A DNA stretch of 64,000 nt from Kazachstania africana CBS 2517 (Eukaryota; Ascomycota; Saccharomycetes; Saccharomycetales; Saccharomycetaceae): positions 186,001 through 250,000 of the forward strand of contig NC_018946.1 of NCBI RefSeq assembly GCF_000304475.1, in the 5' to 3' direction. The first letter of the stretch is position 1. Every line of letters begins with the position of its first letter. Made by a program: the position numbers and the translations under genes. The notes beneath the pieces are model-generated. The model did no database searches. It was not told where the DNA came from and worked only from the letters and a program-made list of their open reading frames with translations. Shown one piece after another: positions 10,078 through 19,341 of the stretch.

Positions 10078-10341
10078 TTACCCCATTCTCTTTTTTTTAC
10101 CATCATTTTCTGATGGACAAGAAGATTTTAGATTGTCATCTACTCCTCTTTTCCTGGTGATTCCCTTGGATGATTCACTTATATCAATTGACTGTAGGGC
10201 TGGGAACTTCTCGGGTTCTAAGCTTCGATAATACAGGTGTTCCGTCTGAACTTGACTAAGTTCATCCTTCCTCTTATTTTGCTCAGCCGAAATGCTATTT
10301 AAATAAAACTCTTCATAGGGATCAATATTCTCCTGTTCCAT
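10078..10341 (-). CDS. Small hypothetical protein, possible YJR107C-A positional ortholog
   Basis: 87 codons from an ATG, with no domain I recognise. The protein is hydrophilic and acidic in its first half (EQENIDPYEEFYLN) and ends in a basic patch (KKKRMG) that could be a nuclear signal. It lies between LIH1 and CPA2 on the reverse strand. S. cerevisiae has a small reverse-strand gene, YJR107C-A, in exactly that slot, so a positional ortholog is plausible, but I could not compare the sequences. Its stop is 140 bases from the convergent LIH1 stop and its ATG is 269 bases from the CPA2 stop, enough room for its own promoter. It may be a chance frame, but composition looks protein-like. Confidence 0.5.
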   Translation of the reverse strand: MEQENIDPYEEFYLNSISAEQNKRKDELSQVQTEHLYYRSLEPEKFPALQSIDISESSKGITRKRGVDDNLKSSCPSENDGKKKRMG

Positions 10342-10610
10342 CGGCTGTTCTCACAGAGTTACTATCCTTTATATGTCCAAACCGTTCCTTGTCTCTATTT
10401 GAACTTTCAGATCTCTTCACGTCTTGAACTGCTCGCATTTTTCATGAAGTTCGGAATAATATATAGGCTTTCCGAATGCATAAAATAAGCCATCTTAAAG
10501 CTGAAATTTAAAGCTTAACGTCACGAACAGAAATCAACTGCTTAGACCAAAAACTTATACTATTTTACAAATCTATCTATATATTGTTGCTGTATACAAT
10601 TTATGAATTA

Positions 10611-13600
10611 TTAAATCGGTTTACCTCCAACAAACTCATCCCAAGTGCGAACTTCACTTGGAATCGTATATTCTTCCGTATCAGGACTTTTGATCTTCTT
10701 GGAAATGTTGGCTACGAGACTCTTGGCAAGTAGATAGGCAGTTTGGGGTTCGTTAAATAACGGAATGGCGAAGTCAATAGAGCTTCGTCTCATAATATAG
10801 TCTTCCTCATCCACGTTTTCCGCCTTGGTTTTGGTTAAGTTGAATACTGATTTGATATCGAAATCTTGGAATAATTTACGTAATTTTCTATTATCACTTC
10901 TTGGAAGCTCTATAATTTGAACGTTGCCTTTATTTGAAATGTACTTTTGAATGTATTCTTGAGCAGCAGCGTTTGTGACATATAATCGGTAGCCTAACGG
11001 TTCTACCAATTGAGCAATCTTCCCTAAATTATCATTTGAGAGATCACCCCCGAAAAGCATTCCGCTTGGTGCTAATGGGATATTAAAATCTTGAGTGCTT
11101 TGGATGGCAGTCCAGTAACTTTCGAGTAAGTCCTTACCAAAGGCAGCGACTTCACCAGTTGAAGCCATTTCAACACCCAAGTAAGGATCAGCACCAGATA
11201 ATCTGGTGAAGGAAAATTGAGGTACCTTTGTAGCAACGTAATCATATTCTCTGTCGAGCATTAAATCAACTGGTTTTGGAACTGCATCACCGCCTAAAAA
11301 TGCTTGAACTGCTATTTGAATAAAATTAACACCTAGAACTTTTGAAACAAACGGGAAAGATCTGGAAGCTCTGATATTACATTCAATGACTTTTAAACTG
11401 TTGTCATTTTCCTTGATTATTTGCATGTTGAAAGGTCCGGTGATCTTCCAAGCTTTAGCAACTTTATCCGCGATAGTCTTCAATTCCCTTTTAATTTCAA
11501 TGGTTAGATGTTGTGGAGGTAACACTAAAGAAGCATCACCAGAGTGAATACCCGCGTTCTCAACATGTTCTGAAATTGCGTGAACAAGAACTTCACCATT
11601 GTATGCAACTGCATCGACATCAATTTCTTGAGAGTTTTCGATGAATTTTGAAATCACGACTGGATAATCTGGAGAGACATTGGTGGCAAGGGTAAGCTTT
11701 TTTTGTAGTTCATTTTTGTCTCTGACGACACTCATAGCAGCTCCTGATAGAACATAGGAAGGACGAATTAAGACTGGGAAGTTAACCTTTTCAGCGAAAT
11801 TTAAAGCATCTTCAGTTGAGGTGGCATCCATCCAAGCTGGTTGATCAACATTGATAGAATTTAATATAGTAGAGAATTTCTGTCTATTCTCTGCGTTATC
11901 AATATCTACTGGACTGGTTCCCAAGATTGTACAACCGGCATCGAATAAGGGTAGAGCAATATTTTGAGGTAGTTGACCACCCACAGAAACGACACACCCT
12001 AGAGGATTTTCAAATTCATAGATATCCATAACTCTTTCAAAGGATAATTCATCGAAGTAGAGTCTGTCAACTTCATCGAAGTCTGTGGAAACAGTTTCAG
12101 GGTTATAATTAATCATGACAGTTTTCTTACCCTGGTTTCTTAATTCCTTGACAGTATTAACTGCACACCAATCAAACTCCACAGAAGAGCCAATACGGTA
12201 GACGCCAGAACCTAGGACCAAGACGCTTTCGTCACTATTAGTTGAAGTAAAATCTACGTCATTCTTGGATGCATTGTATGTTGTGTATAGATAATTTGTT
12301 TGGGCAGGAAATTCGGCAGCTAAAGTATCAATTCTTTTAACATATGGTACAATATTGAATGATTTTCTCAAAGTTCTAATAGTCCATTCACTGACACTAG
12401 CGACGTCAATTGATTTGGCGATCTGTAGATCTGAAAACCCTATTTTCTTGGCGTTCCTTAAAAGGACTTCATTTAATTGTTCTAAACTTTTAACTTCCAT
12501 TAATTTATGGTACATATTAGAGATTGTTTCCAATTTATAGAGGAACCAATTATCTATCTTAGTCAAGTCATGAATTTTTTCGATTGTATAATTTTTGTGA
12601 AGCATGGCCTCACCAATGGCGAATATTCTTCTATCAGTTGGAATACTTAATAAGGAATCTAGATCATCTCCATAATCCCTTTCATCATCTTTAAAGCCCT
12701 GGAAGCCCAATACCGAAGGGTCCACCTGTCTTAATGCCTTTTGAAATGCTTCTTCGTAATTTCTGCCAATTGCCATGACTTCACCGACAGATTTCATGGA
12801 GGAACCTATCTTGTTATCAACAAATTGGAACTTGGATAAATCCCATTTGGGGATCTTACAGATAATATAATCTAATGAAGGTTCGAAGTTTGCGACGGTC
12901 AGCTTAGTGATAGGATTTGGTAAATCTGGTAACTTGAAACCTAGGGCAATCTTGGCAGCGGTATAAGCTAATGGGTACCCGGTAGCCTTTGATGCCAATG
13001 CAGATGAACGTGACAGACGCGCATTGACTTCGATGACCCTATATTCTAAACTTTCTGGGTTCAAAGCGTATTGTATATTACATTCGCCGACGACACCCAA
13101 ATGTCTGATAATTTTAATTGCGTTAATTCTTAGCATGTGATACTCTTCGTCACTAAGAGTTTGTGATGGTGCAACGACGATAGAATCACCAGTGTGAACA
13201 CCCAATGGGTCGAAATTTTCCATATTACAGACTGTGATACAATTATTGTTATTATCTCTGATGACCTCGTATTCGACTTCTTTCCAGCCCTTCATTGACT
13301 TTTCCACGAGAACTTGTGGTGATAGAGATAATGCCTTTGATACTAATTGTTTGAATTCGTCCATGTCATTAGCAAAACCAGAACCCAAGCCACCTAAAGC
13401 GAAAGCTGATCTAATGATGACAGGAAATTTAATTACCTCAATCGCGTCCATTGCTTCTTCTAAATTATTACAAGCAATTGATTTTGCAATTGGGATATCA
13501 ATTTCATTCAAAGCGTTTGCAAAGAGTTCTCTATCTTCTGTAGTAATTAGAGTTTGAATTGGTGTACCTAAGACTTTAATATTATATTTCTTAAAGATAC

Positions 13601-13925
13601 CCATTTCATCTAATTTGATGCCCGCGTTTAATGCAGTTTGACCACCGAAAGTGAGCAGTACACCATCTGGTCTTTCCTTCTCGATGATGTCGATTAAATA
13701 GTTAATCTTTATTGGTAAGAAATAAATTTTATCAGCTAAAGAATGAGAAGTTTGATTTGTAGCGATATTTGGGTTGATCAAAATTGTCTTTATGGATGAT
13801 TCTTTCAGAGCTTTAATGGCTTGAGAACCGCTGTAATCGAATTCACCAGCCTGACCGATGGATAGACCACCGGAACCTATGACAAGGACAGTTTTGATGT
13901 CGTTTTTAGGGTTAGCAGCTGTCAT
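10611..13925 (-). CDS. CPA2: Arginine-specific carbamoyl-phosphate synthase large subunit
   Basis: 1104 codons, close to S. cerevisiae Cpa2 (1118). It makes carbamoyl phosphate for arginine synthesis from bicarbonate, two ATP and ammonia supplied by the Cpa1 glutaminase subunit, in the cytosol. Two homologous synthase halves are evident: LVIGSGGLSIGQAGEFDYSG near residue 14 and VLGSGVYRIGSSVEFDWC near 568. Each is followed by an ATP-grasp region (for example KSMKGWKEVEYEVIRD near 207 and ISKFIENSQEIDVDAV near 752). The C-terminal third carries an MGS-like allosteric domain. Short relative to CAD-type enzymes, it contains no fused domains. Two Gcn4 sites lie about 200 bases upstream. Confidence 0.97.
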   Translation of the reverse strand: MTAANPKNDIKTVLVIGSGGLSIGQAGEFDYSGSQAIKALKESSIKTILINPNIATNQTSHSLADKIYFLPIKINYLIDIIEKERPDGVLLTFGGQTALNAGIKLDEMGIFKKYNIKVLGTPIQTLITTEDRELFANALNEIDIPIAKSIACNNLEEAMDAIEVIKFPVIIRSAFALGGLGSGFANDMDEFKQLVSKALSLSPQVLVEKSMKGWKEVEYEVIRDNNNNCITVCNMENFDPLGVHTGDSIVVAPSQTLSDEEYHMLRINAIKIIRHLGVVGECNIQYALNPESLEYRVIEVNARLSRSSALASKATGYPLAYTAAKIALGFKLPDLPNPITKLTVANFEPSLDYIICKIPKWDLSKFQFVDNKIGSSMKSVGEVMAIGRNYEEAFQKALRQVDPSVLGFQGFKDDERDYGDDLDSLLSIPTDRRIFAIGEAMLHKNYTIEKIHDLTKIDNWFLYKLETISNMYHKLMEVKSLEQLNEVLLRNAKKIGFSDLQIAKSIDVASVSEWTIRTLRKSFNIVPYVKRIDTLAAEFPAQTNYLYTTYNASKNDVDFTSTNSDESVLVLGSGVYRIGSSVEFDWCAVNTVKELRNQGKKTVMINYNPETVSTDFDEVDRLYFDELSFERVMDIYEFENPLGCVVSVGGQLPQNIALPLFDAGCTILGTSPVDIDNAENRQKFSTILNSINVDQPAWMDATSTEDALNFAEKVNFPVLIRPSYVLSGAAMSVVRDKNELQKKLTLATNVSPDYPVVISKFIENSQEIDVDAVAYNGEVLVHAISEHVENAGIHSGDASLVLPPQHLTIEIKRELKTIADKVAKAWKITGPFNMQIIKENDNSLKVIECNIRASRSFPFVSKVLGVNFIQIAVQAFLGGDAVPKPVDLMLDREYDYVATKVPQFSFTRLSGADPYLGVEMASTGEVAAFGKDLLESYWTAIQSTQDFNIPLAPSGMLFGGDLSNDNLGKIAQLVEPLGYRLYVTNAAAQEYIQKYISNKGNVQIIELPRSDNRKLRKLFQDFDIKSVFNLTKTKAENVDEEDYIMRRSSIDFAIPLFNEPQTAYLLAKSLVANISKKIKSPDTEEYTIPSEVRTWDEFVGGKPI

Positions 13926-14123
13926 TTAATAGTAAGTGATGTTTATCCTATTGATTTTATATTATATAAAAAAGATGAGAATAAGAAATATCGGTGGTGG
14001 ACATAGAGATGTATATATAAGATTTCAGTGATGCTTTACAAGTTGTTGAAGATAAGCTGTGTCAGTATGTAGTTTTATTTTTTTTTCGTTCTGCATAATG
14101 AGTAATCTTATTTTTTGTCGCAG

Positions 14124-14153
14124 TGACTCAATTAACGAGATGGCGATGAGTCA
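14124..14153. promoter_or_regulatory. Pair of Gcn4 binding sites for CPA2
   Basis: TGACTCA at 14124-14130 and TGAGTCA at 14147-14153 are both perfect 7-base Gcn4/AP-1 sites, 23 bases apart start to start. They lie about 200-230 bases upstream of the CPA2 ATG. CPA2 is under general amino-acid control in S. cerevisiae, so Gcn4 activation on amino-acid starvation is expected. The sites are directly seen; the regulation is inferred. Confidence 0.85.
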
Positions 14154-14331
14154 GTAGTGCAAAACGAGACATGGCCAGCAAGAGACACGGCCAGTGACGA
14201 GAGACATACGTTGGCGAGCGTTCGACATTGTGATGTCACAGTGGGATACACGGTGATGCCATAAGATGAATGGTTGTTACTGTGAGATACTGTTTCCGGT
14301 ATTTTTGTACAAGTTGACAGGTTCTCGAAGA

Positions 14332-14419
14332 AGCCCTAACTGGGCGACAGCCAATGTTTTCGTTCATTCGGCAATGAGCCCTAGGTTTACAACCCTAACT
14401 TTCCAATAGAAAGCCCTAA
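14332..14419. promoter_or_regulatory. Cluster of Tbf1-like ARCCCTAA motifs
   Basis: AGCCCTAA occurs at 14332-14339 and 14412-14419, AACCCTAA at 14391-14398, and a one-mismatch AGCCCTAG at 14377-14384, all in the same orientation. ARCCCTAA is the known Tbf1 recognition sequence, used in yeasts at small nucleolar RNA, ribosomal protein and subtelomeric sites. Which gene is controlled here is unclear: MOH1 begins about 430 bases downstream, CPA2 about 410 bases away on the other side. Confidence 0.6.
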
Positions 14420-14844
14420 TCATCACCAACCACGACGCGCATTCTCACCGTTCTGGGAAAAACTTCCTAAAACAGGAAGCTGCTCACTAATTGGGAATTC
14501 GTTAGCCGCCCACTCTGGTGGTAAAAAAAGGAAGGAAAGCACTGGGCCTGCGCGCGAATCCATTGCATCCCAAATTGTACCTTCGAGAAGAACAAATTCG
14601 CTCAATGTGGGAAAAGGCTTAAATAGACCTGTTTTATCCCTTTTAAGGTCATGAATTTGATTATCAAATACTGTGATTAGTCTACGTTCGATAGACTGTA
14701 GTTGCTACATTCTTCTTCGAGATATCGCAGTATATATATATATAAGAGAGACGCCCCAACTTCTTGTTATGTAAAGCTTTCTCCACCGCAGCTGTAAATA
14801 TACATATATATATATATATATTATTGTTACTAACATTATATAGT

Positions 14845-15309
14845 ATGGGCATTCGCACTTCATTCTACATTGATTATCCAATGTTTCTCTCCGCTGCACC
14901 ATGTGATAACGTGTCGGTTTCCGGTGATATGTACTCTCTAGTTCATTCAAACAGAATTAAAGCTGTCATTGATAGGAAAATTGAATATATAGATGCAACA
15001 AATTTTAGAATATTTGCTTGTAGGAATTGTCTGACACATCTAACATCGACAAATGAAATCATTTCACGAAATTATAGATGTGAATCAGGTAAAGCATTTT
15101 TGATGAATAATATAACCAATATTATAGAAGATCTATCGAATTGTGAATTGAGATCAATGATCACTGGTGAATATCTCGTCTGCGATATATACTGTCATTT
15201 CTGTCGCACTACATTGGGTTGGAAATATTTGAAAGCAGATTCTAAAGATCAAGCTTTCAAAGAAGGTAAATTTATTATAGATTTGAAGAAAATTACTCTC
15301 ACTACGTAA
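14845..15309 (+). CDS. MOH1: Yippee-family zinc protein Moh1
   Basis: 154 codons from the ATG at 14845. The frame continues 27 codons upstream to a TTG, but that part crosses TA repeats and encodes isoleucine/tyrosine runs, so I exclude it. The start MGIRTSFYIDYP matches the beginning of S. cerevisiae Moh1. The Yippee zinc-binding cysteines are present as CRNC (about residues 60-63) and CHFC (about 115-118). KEGKFIIDLK closes the domain. Function is poorly known; Moh1 is associated with stationary-phase survival and resembles the GID complex subunit family. In S. cerevisiae this gene (YBL049W) lies on the sister tract, away from PXP2; here the two are neighbours, with convergent stops 15 bases apart. 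Confidence 0.9.
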   Translation: MGIRTSFYIDYPMFLSAAPCDNVSVSGDMYSLVHSNRIKAVIDRKIEYIDATNFRIFACRNCLTHLTSTNEIISRNYRCESGKAFLMNNITNIIEDLSNCELRSMITGEYLVCDIYCHFCRTTLGWKYLKADSKDQAFKEGKFIIDLKKITLTT

Positions 15310-15324
15310 TAGCCGTCTTTATTT

Positions 15325-16230
15325 CTATTTACTGAGTTTTCTAGTTTTAGGTAATAATTTAACAACGTCCTCCTTCCATTCAATACCACACCATTCCGAT
15401 ATTAAGATAGAAAATCTACGTAAAATTTCAACTGTCTCCAATTCACATCCTATATTTAATGCCCCCTTCATATGTCCACGTAATTGCGGATTCACATCCT
15501 GTGGGATCAATGACGCTATTATTATAAGACTTGTCTCCTGAGCATTCAATATCTTGTCAAAAGAGAGTAACGGACCATAAACGTGTTTCATCGTGAAATA
15601 CCATAGATCAGGATATGATGAATTCAAATTGTTCACTACACGTCCAGAAACCTTGTTATATATCAAATTCCAATGTCGTACCCCTCTCCTGGTCATCTTA
15701 TTTTGGTCTTCCATACTATTAATCTCATCTCTTAAAATCATCGGACATGGCCTCTCCAATCCCATTGCAATGTTCCACGGATCAATTTCCTTACTATGAG
15801 GCAACAATGTCCCTGGTGTCACTTCTTTCAACGCTTGTAGCCCATTAATGGCCTTTGGAAGGCCTGCCAATGGCGCCGTCTTCAAAAGAGTCTCTCTAAA
15901 TTTTTCACTGATCCGAAGTTGTCTCGACGTAGGATTATCGTACATCTCATTGATAATCCGTTGTCTGTCAGGATTGTTCAACAACTCCGTAGTATTATGT
16001 GCCAGTGTCACTTTAAACTTATGTGCATCTTCACCACCCAACGCAAGAGCATAATGATACAGTTTCGGTATCTCTTGAGGTTGGTTAGCTACGCTAAATA
16101 CGCTAGCGGCCGCCAAATACCAGATACCTTTTAACTTCGGACTAAAATGCGACAGTTGCAGCAACCTCTGTGCATTTAATATACTCTTCATAACTCTTGC
16201 AAGTGATGAATTCTTCTTGTTAGTTATCAT
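15325..16230 (-). CDS. PXP2: Pxp2-like carboxymuconolactone decarboxylase/AhpD-fold protein
   Basis: 301 codons (S. cerevisiae YJR111C about 283). The body is alpha-helical with SLIIIASLIPQDVNPQLRGHMKGALNIGCELETVEILR near residues 240-280, the carboxymuconolactone decarboxylase signature region. No CxxC peroxidase motif is seen, so the enzymatic activity is uncertain. S. cerevisiae Pxp2 was described as a peroxisomal matrix protein with a C-terminal targeting tripeptide. This protein ends KLSK, which is not a PTS1 signal. The gene sits before NNF1 in divergent orientation, as in S. cerevisiae YJR111C-YJR112W. The final stop is 15 bases from the convergent MOH1 stop. Confidence 0.85.
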   Translation of the reverse strand: MITNKKNSSLARVMKSILNAQRLLQLSHFSPKLKGIWYLAAASVFSVANQPQEIPKLYHYALALGGEDAHKFKVTLAHNTTELLNNPDRQRIINEMYDNPTSRQLRISEKFRETLLKTAPLAGLPKAINGLQALKEVTPGTLLPHSKEIDPWNIAMGLERPCPMILRDEINSMEDQNKMTRRGVRHWNLIYNKVSGRVVNNLNSSYPDLWYFTMKHVYGPLLSFDKILNAQETSLIIIASLIPQDVNPQLRGHMKGALNIGCELETVEILRRFSILISEWCGIEWKEDVVKLLPKTRKLSK

Positions 16231-16371
16231 AACTCATAACGTTTATTATATACATATATATAAATCTTCAAAGGCATCATCATCGAGCGCAATTCATGTG
16301 AAAAATTCAAAATATTTATTATGTAAACATAAAGCATTGGAACTTTATCAAGCATAAGCTAGTGGCCCATC

Positions 16372-16998
16372 ATGACCAATACGAATAGTAAGGGTGAAGG
16401 AATAAGGTATATTAGATTGAATCAAGTGTTTAATAAAGCTTTGTCTCAATCTATCTTGAAATTTCAAAATCAAGAAAAGATAAATTCATGTTTCCCCAAG
16501 TATTCGAAAACAAGGTTGGGTAAAGTACATCTAATGAACTGCCAGAAACAGGTTTCCGAATTCTGGACAGAATTGAGCCATAGAGAATTCGAAGAAATCT
16601 TAAAAGATCGTGATGTAAAGAATAAATTAAATGAATTGGATGCTCTGATAAACTTCGCGAAAGAAAGACTACAAGAAAAGGAACAATACCACCAGGAAGA
16701 TGACAATAAACAAGTTTCAGTGACAGATTTGAGTGCGGAACAATTTATAAACTGTAGCTTATACTCTCAAAGAGTTCGTGCATCGAAGGATTTGGACAGC
16801 CGGTTAGAAACAATAAATGAGTTAAATAGAAATTTGGAACAAGAACTAAAGGAATTAGAGAAAGAATTAAACACGGAAATAGATGATTTAGAGAACATTA
16901 AAAGAACCTACCTGGGACATGTAGCCAACCAACCACCAGACAGAGAGCTGGCGCAGGGATTAAATGACATGTTGATCGAATTACAAGAGAATTATTAA
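16372..16998 (+). CDS. NNF1: Kinetochore MIND complex subunit Nnf1
   Basis: 208 codons (S. cerevisiae 201). Nnf1 is part of the Mtw1/MIND complex (Mtw1, Nsl1, Dsn1, Nnf1), which links inner centromere proteins to the Ndc80 complex. The N-terminal segment IRYIRLNQVFNKALSQSILK and the FWTELSHREFEEILKDRDV region are the family hallmarks. A long coiled coil covers about residues 75-180 (LNELDALINFAKERLQEKE and ELNRNLEQELKELEKEL). It is divergent from PXP2 with a 141-base shared promoter and is convergent with the EDE1-like gene, 69 bases apart. Confidence 0.93.
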   Translation: MTNTNSKGEGIRYIRLNQVFNKALSQSILKFQNQEKINSCFPKYSKTRLGKVHLMNCQKQVSEFWTELSHREFEEILKDRDVKNKLNELDALINFAKERLQEKEQYHQEDDNKQVSVTDLSAEQFINCSLYSQRVRASKDLDSRLETINELNRNLEQELKELEKELNTEIDDLENIKRTYLGHVANQPPDRELAQGLNDMLIELQENY

Positions 16999-17067
16999 TT
17001 CATATATAGATATCCAAAAAAGTTCATATATTTATTCAATTAAATTTTGTTCATATATTCTTCAAAA

Positions 17068-19104
17068 TCAAGGGGTATATGCAGTATTTGAGGAAGGACT
17101 CATTAAATCATTAGAAGTCTCTTTATTCAACTTGGATTCCAATTCAGTTAGTCGGTGTGCATACAAATATTCTTTTTCTCTGATTGTGTCTTCAACCCTC
17201 AGCAAAGATTCATTCTTTAATTTCAATCTATCAGATTTTTCATTGAATTCAGTCTCTAATCTTTCTAATTCGATCTTTTGTTCTTCCAATTCCCTAAACT
17301 TGCGTTCTAAAATGATTTTTTTCTCATTTATTGACTTGTCATATGTTTCTAATTGTCTTTTTTTGGAAATATATTCTTGTAGCTTCTCGTCCACATTTTT
17401 AATATCATTTCCAAGGCCTTCAACTGTCTCTTTCTTCAATTGTTCATCACTTTCCAGTTCCTTTTCCTTAATTATCAATTTTCTATGGAGCGAATCAACA
17501 AGTGAAGTCGATTCATCAATTTCCTTTTCTAAAGTGCTATTCTTACCACCTTTATTTATCTCATCTTTCAAAAAGACAAGTCTGGAATCAAGTGGATTCA
17601 ATTTCATTTCAATATCTTCCAATTGTCGCTGTAATAAGGTACTGCGTTTAATTGATTCTGTTATTTTCGATGATACTACTTCGGTTAATTTTCGAGACTG
17701 GAATAATGATTTGTGTAGATTGTCCAGTTTTTTTAACGTCAACTTATCAATTTCAGGCACTCCCGGCTCTTCTTTTAATTCTACATGGCTCAATTTCTCT
17801 GCTATATTACGATCTCCATCATCCTTAATTTCCCGGCTTGATACTTGCTGTCCTTCAATTCTTGTCATCTCGTTAGTATTTTTCAATGCAGTTTCTTTGG
17901 AATCGTTGAGAGAGCGGAAAATATCATCTGGTAAGGACTTTGGAAGAGGTACATTCGCCTTAGTTTTCTCGATCAGAAACATTGCAACACTAAATTCAGT
18001 TTCATTCATGGAATTCTGTTTTCTGAGACTGGATAACTCCCATATGTTTGCTAAGGTGTTTTTGTCTAGCTTAGACTTCAAGAAAAATGGGACAAGGACA
18101 GTTGATTCCAAAAAACCTTTATTCCGTTTGTCCAAAATTCTGAATATTTTTATGAACTCTTGTTTTCTGCCCATAGATATACGCCAATCATTCGATTCGC
18201 CATCAAATGGACTGAATATTGGTTTACTTTGGAGGCTCTCTGTAACTTGTTGTTTTGAATCCAGTAATTCAGTAGACTTTCCGTTACTGTGACTTGAAGT
18301 TGGTGGCGGCGCTACATCACTTTTCATCCCTTCGGAATTAGTTGTACTCTTTGTATTCGAAGCGGATAAGCTCCGAGAAGGTGTTGGATTTGGTGATGAT
18401 GAAACAGCTCTGGCATATAGCGTATTTCTTCTTGACAATGTATTAAGATCAATGGAATCCCATAAAGCTTTAGATAGTCTTTTTGGCACTGGAGTCATTA
18501 ATTCATTTTTTCTCAAACATAGGTCGATCAAATGCATCGCCATGATAAACTCCTCCTTTTCCAAAGAACCAGATTGGTTTCTGTCACATAAAAACCATAT
18601 GGATGCTAATGTCTCATTCGATAATTTTGATTTCAGAAAAATATTTTTCGCTTGAGGGCCTTGGAATTCCTTCGAGTTACCTGTAGTTCTATCGAACAAT
18701 TGGGAAAATTTAGAAAGATCGTTAGACGAAAGTAAAGGCAAATTTGGGGCAACTTCTTCTAAAATAGAAGCCTTTTCTGGCCCTTTTTGTTGTACAAAAC
18801 CATTTGCTGACGGTTTTTCAAATAGTTTTGTAGTTATTGGCGAAAATGGAGCTTCTTCTAGGTTCCCAATGGATCTCAATAAAGCAGCAAATTCCATTGA
18901 GGTAAGAAATCCTCTGTTTTGACGGTCAATTAACGACCACAGAAGGTCCAAGACGTCGGGACTCAATCCACTCGTAAGCACAAAACGTTTAGCATTCTCC
19001 GAGGTAACGATCCCTGTATTTTCGGGATCCAGCTCCTCGAGACACCTTTTAGATGTGGCTATTTCTTCAGTGGTTAATGGTTCTTTTAATATTACATCAG
19101 TCAT
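17068..19104 (-). CDS. EDE1: Short Ede1-like endocytic EH-domain protein
   Basis: 678 codons from the ATG at 19104; ten further upstream codons begin with TTG and are excluded. Three EH domains follow in order, about residues 8-95, 125-210 and 300-385, each with the NPF-pocket tryptophan (LLWSLID, SIWFLCD, NIWELSS). The second has a good EF-hand loop, DRNQSGSLEKEEF. A coiled coil covers about 440-655. Ede1 is an early endocytic scaffold, and the S. cerevisiae protein has 1381 residues with a long tail and a terminal UBA domain. Here translation stops soon after the coiled coil and no UBA is found; only 69 bases separate the stop from NNF1. It may be a shortened duplicate. The intact frame argues against a pseudogene. 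Confidence 0.85.
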   Translation of the reverse strand: MTDVILKEPLTTEEIATSKRCLEELDPENTGIVTSENAKRFVLTSGLSPDVLDLLWSLIDRQNRGFLTSMEFAALLRSIGNLEEAPFSPITTKLFEKPSANGFVQQKGPEKASILEEVAPNLPLLSSNDLSKFSQLFDRTTGNSKEFQGPQAKNIFLKSKLSNETLASIWFLCDRNQSGSLEKEEFIMAMHLIDLCLRKNELMTPVPKRLSKALWDSIDLNTLSRRNTLYARAVSSSPNPTPSRSLSASNTKSTTNSEGMKSDVAPPPTSSHSNGKSTELLDSKQQVTESLQSKPIFSPFDGESNDWRISMGRKQEFIKIFRILDKRNKGFLESTVLVPFFLKSKLDKNTLANIWELSSLRKQNSMNETEFSVAMFLIEKTKANVPLPKSLPDDIFRSLNDSKETALKNTNEMTRIEGQQVSSREIKDDGDRNIAEKLSHVELKEEPGVPEIDKLTLKKLDNLHKSLFQSRKLTEVVSSKITESIKRSTLLQRQLEDIEMKLNPLDSRLVFLKDEINKGGKNSTLEKEIDESTSLVDSLHRKLIIKEKELESDEQLKKETVEGLGNDIKNVDEKLQEYISKKRQLETYDKSINEKKIILERKFRELEEQKIELERLETEFNEKSDRLKLKNESLLRVEDTIREKEYLYAHRLTELESKLNKETSNDLMSPSSNTAYTP

Positions 19105-19341
19105 GGTTAGTGAAAATCGCAATCCGCAAAGCAATCCCTCTGTATTTCGAAGTATATATAAACTCTGCTGTTTTGCCTGTCCAGCTTCCTACTTTTTTTT
19201 TCTTTCTCTTGGCATGCCATGCTATATTTTACATTTTTCTTAGTTATGTAGGTATGTATGGTTTATACAGGCAGGATGCTTTCCAGATTTATTTACAAGA
19301 GGCAGTGTGTGTTTGTAACTTTATGTAGAGTGTGAAGATGT

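Larger units (their letters stand above)
13926..14844. promoter_or_regulatory. Divergent CPA2/MOH1 regulatory region
   Basis: 919 bases without a convincing gene. The CPA2 side carries two Gcn4-type sites (listed separately). The middle (14332-14419) carries a cluster of four CCCTA motifs resembling Tbf1 sites. The MOH1 side has alternating TA tracts at 14730-14745 and 14803-14821 and a hairpin AGTCTA-7-TAGACT at 14679-14697. Reverse-strand frames of 60 and 81 codons in this region look like chance. The length is large for this compact window and leaves room for a noncoding transcript that I cannot demonstrate. Confidence 0.5.

Noticed and set aside
14764..14844. Extended MOH1 start at a TTG, 27 codons upstream
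   Set aside because: TTG is not a normal yeast start, the added part is TA-repeat-encoded, and the ATG at 14845 matches the known family start.
17132..18292. 386-codon forward frame opposite EDE1
   Set aside because: It is the reverse image of the Lys/Glu-rich coiled coil and reads as Ser/Phe/Leu-rich sequence with no family; the reverse-strand gene has clear EH domains.
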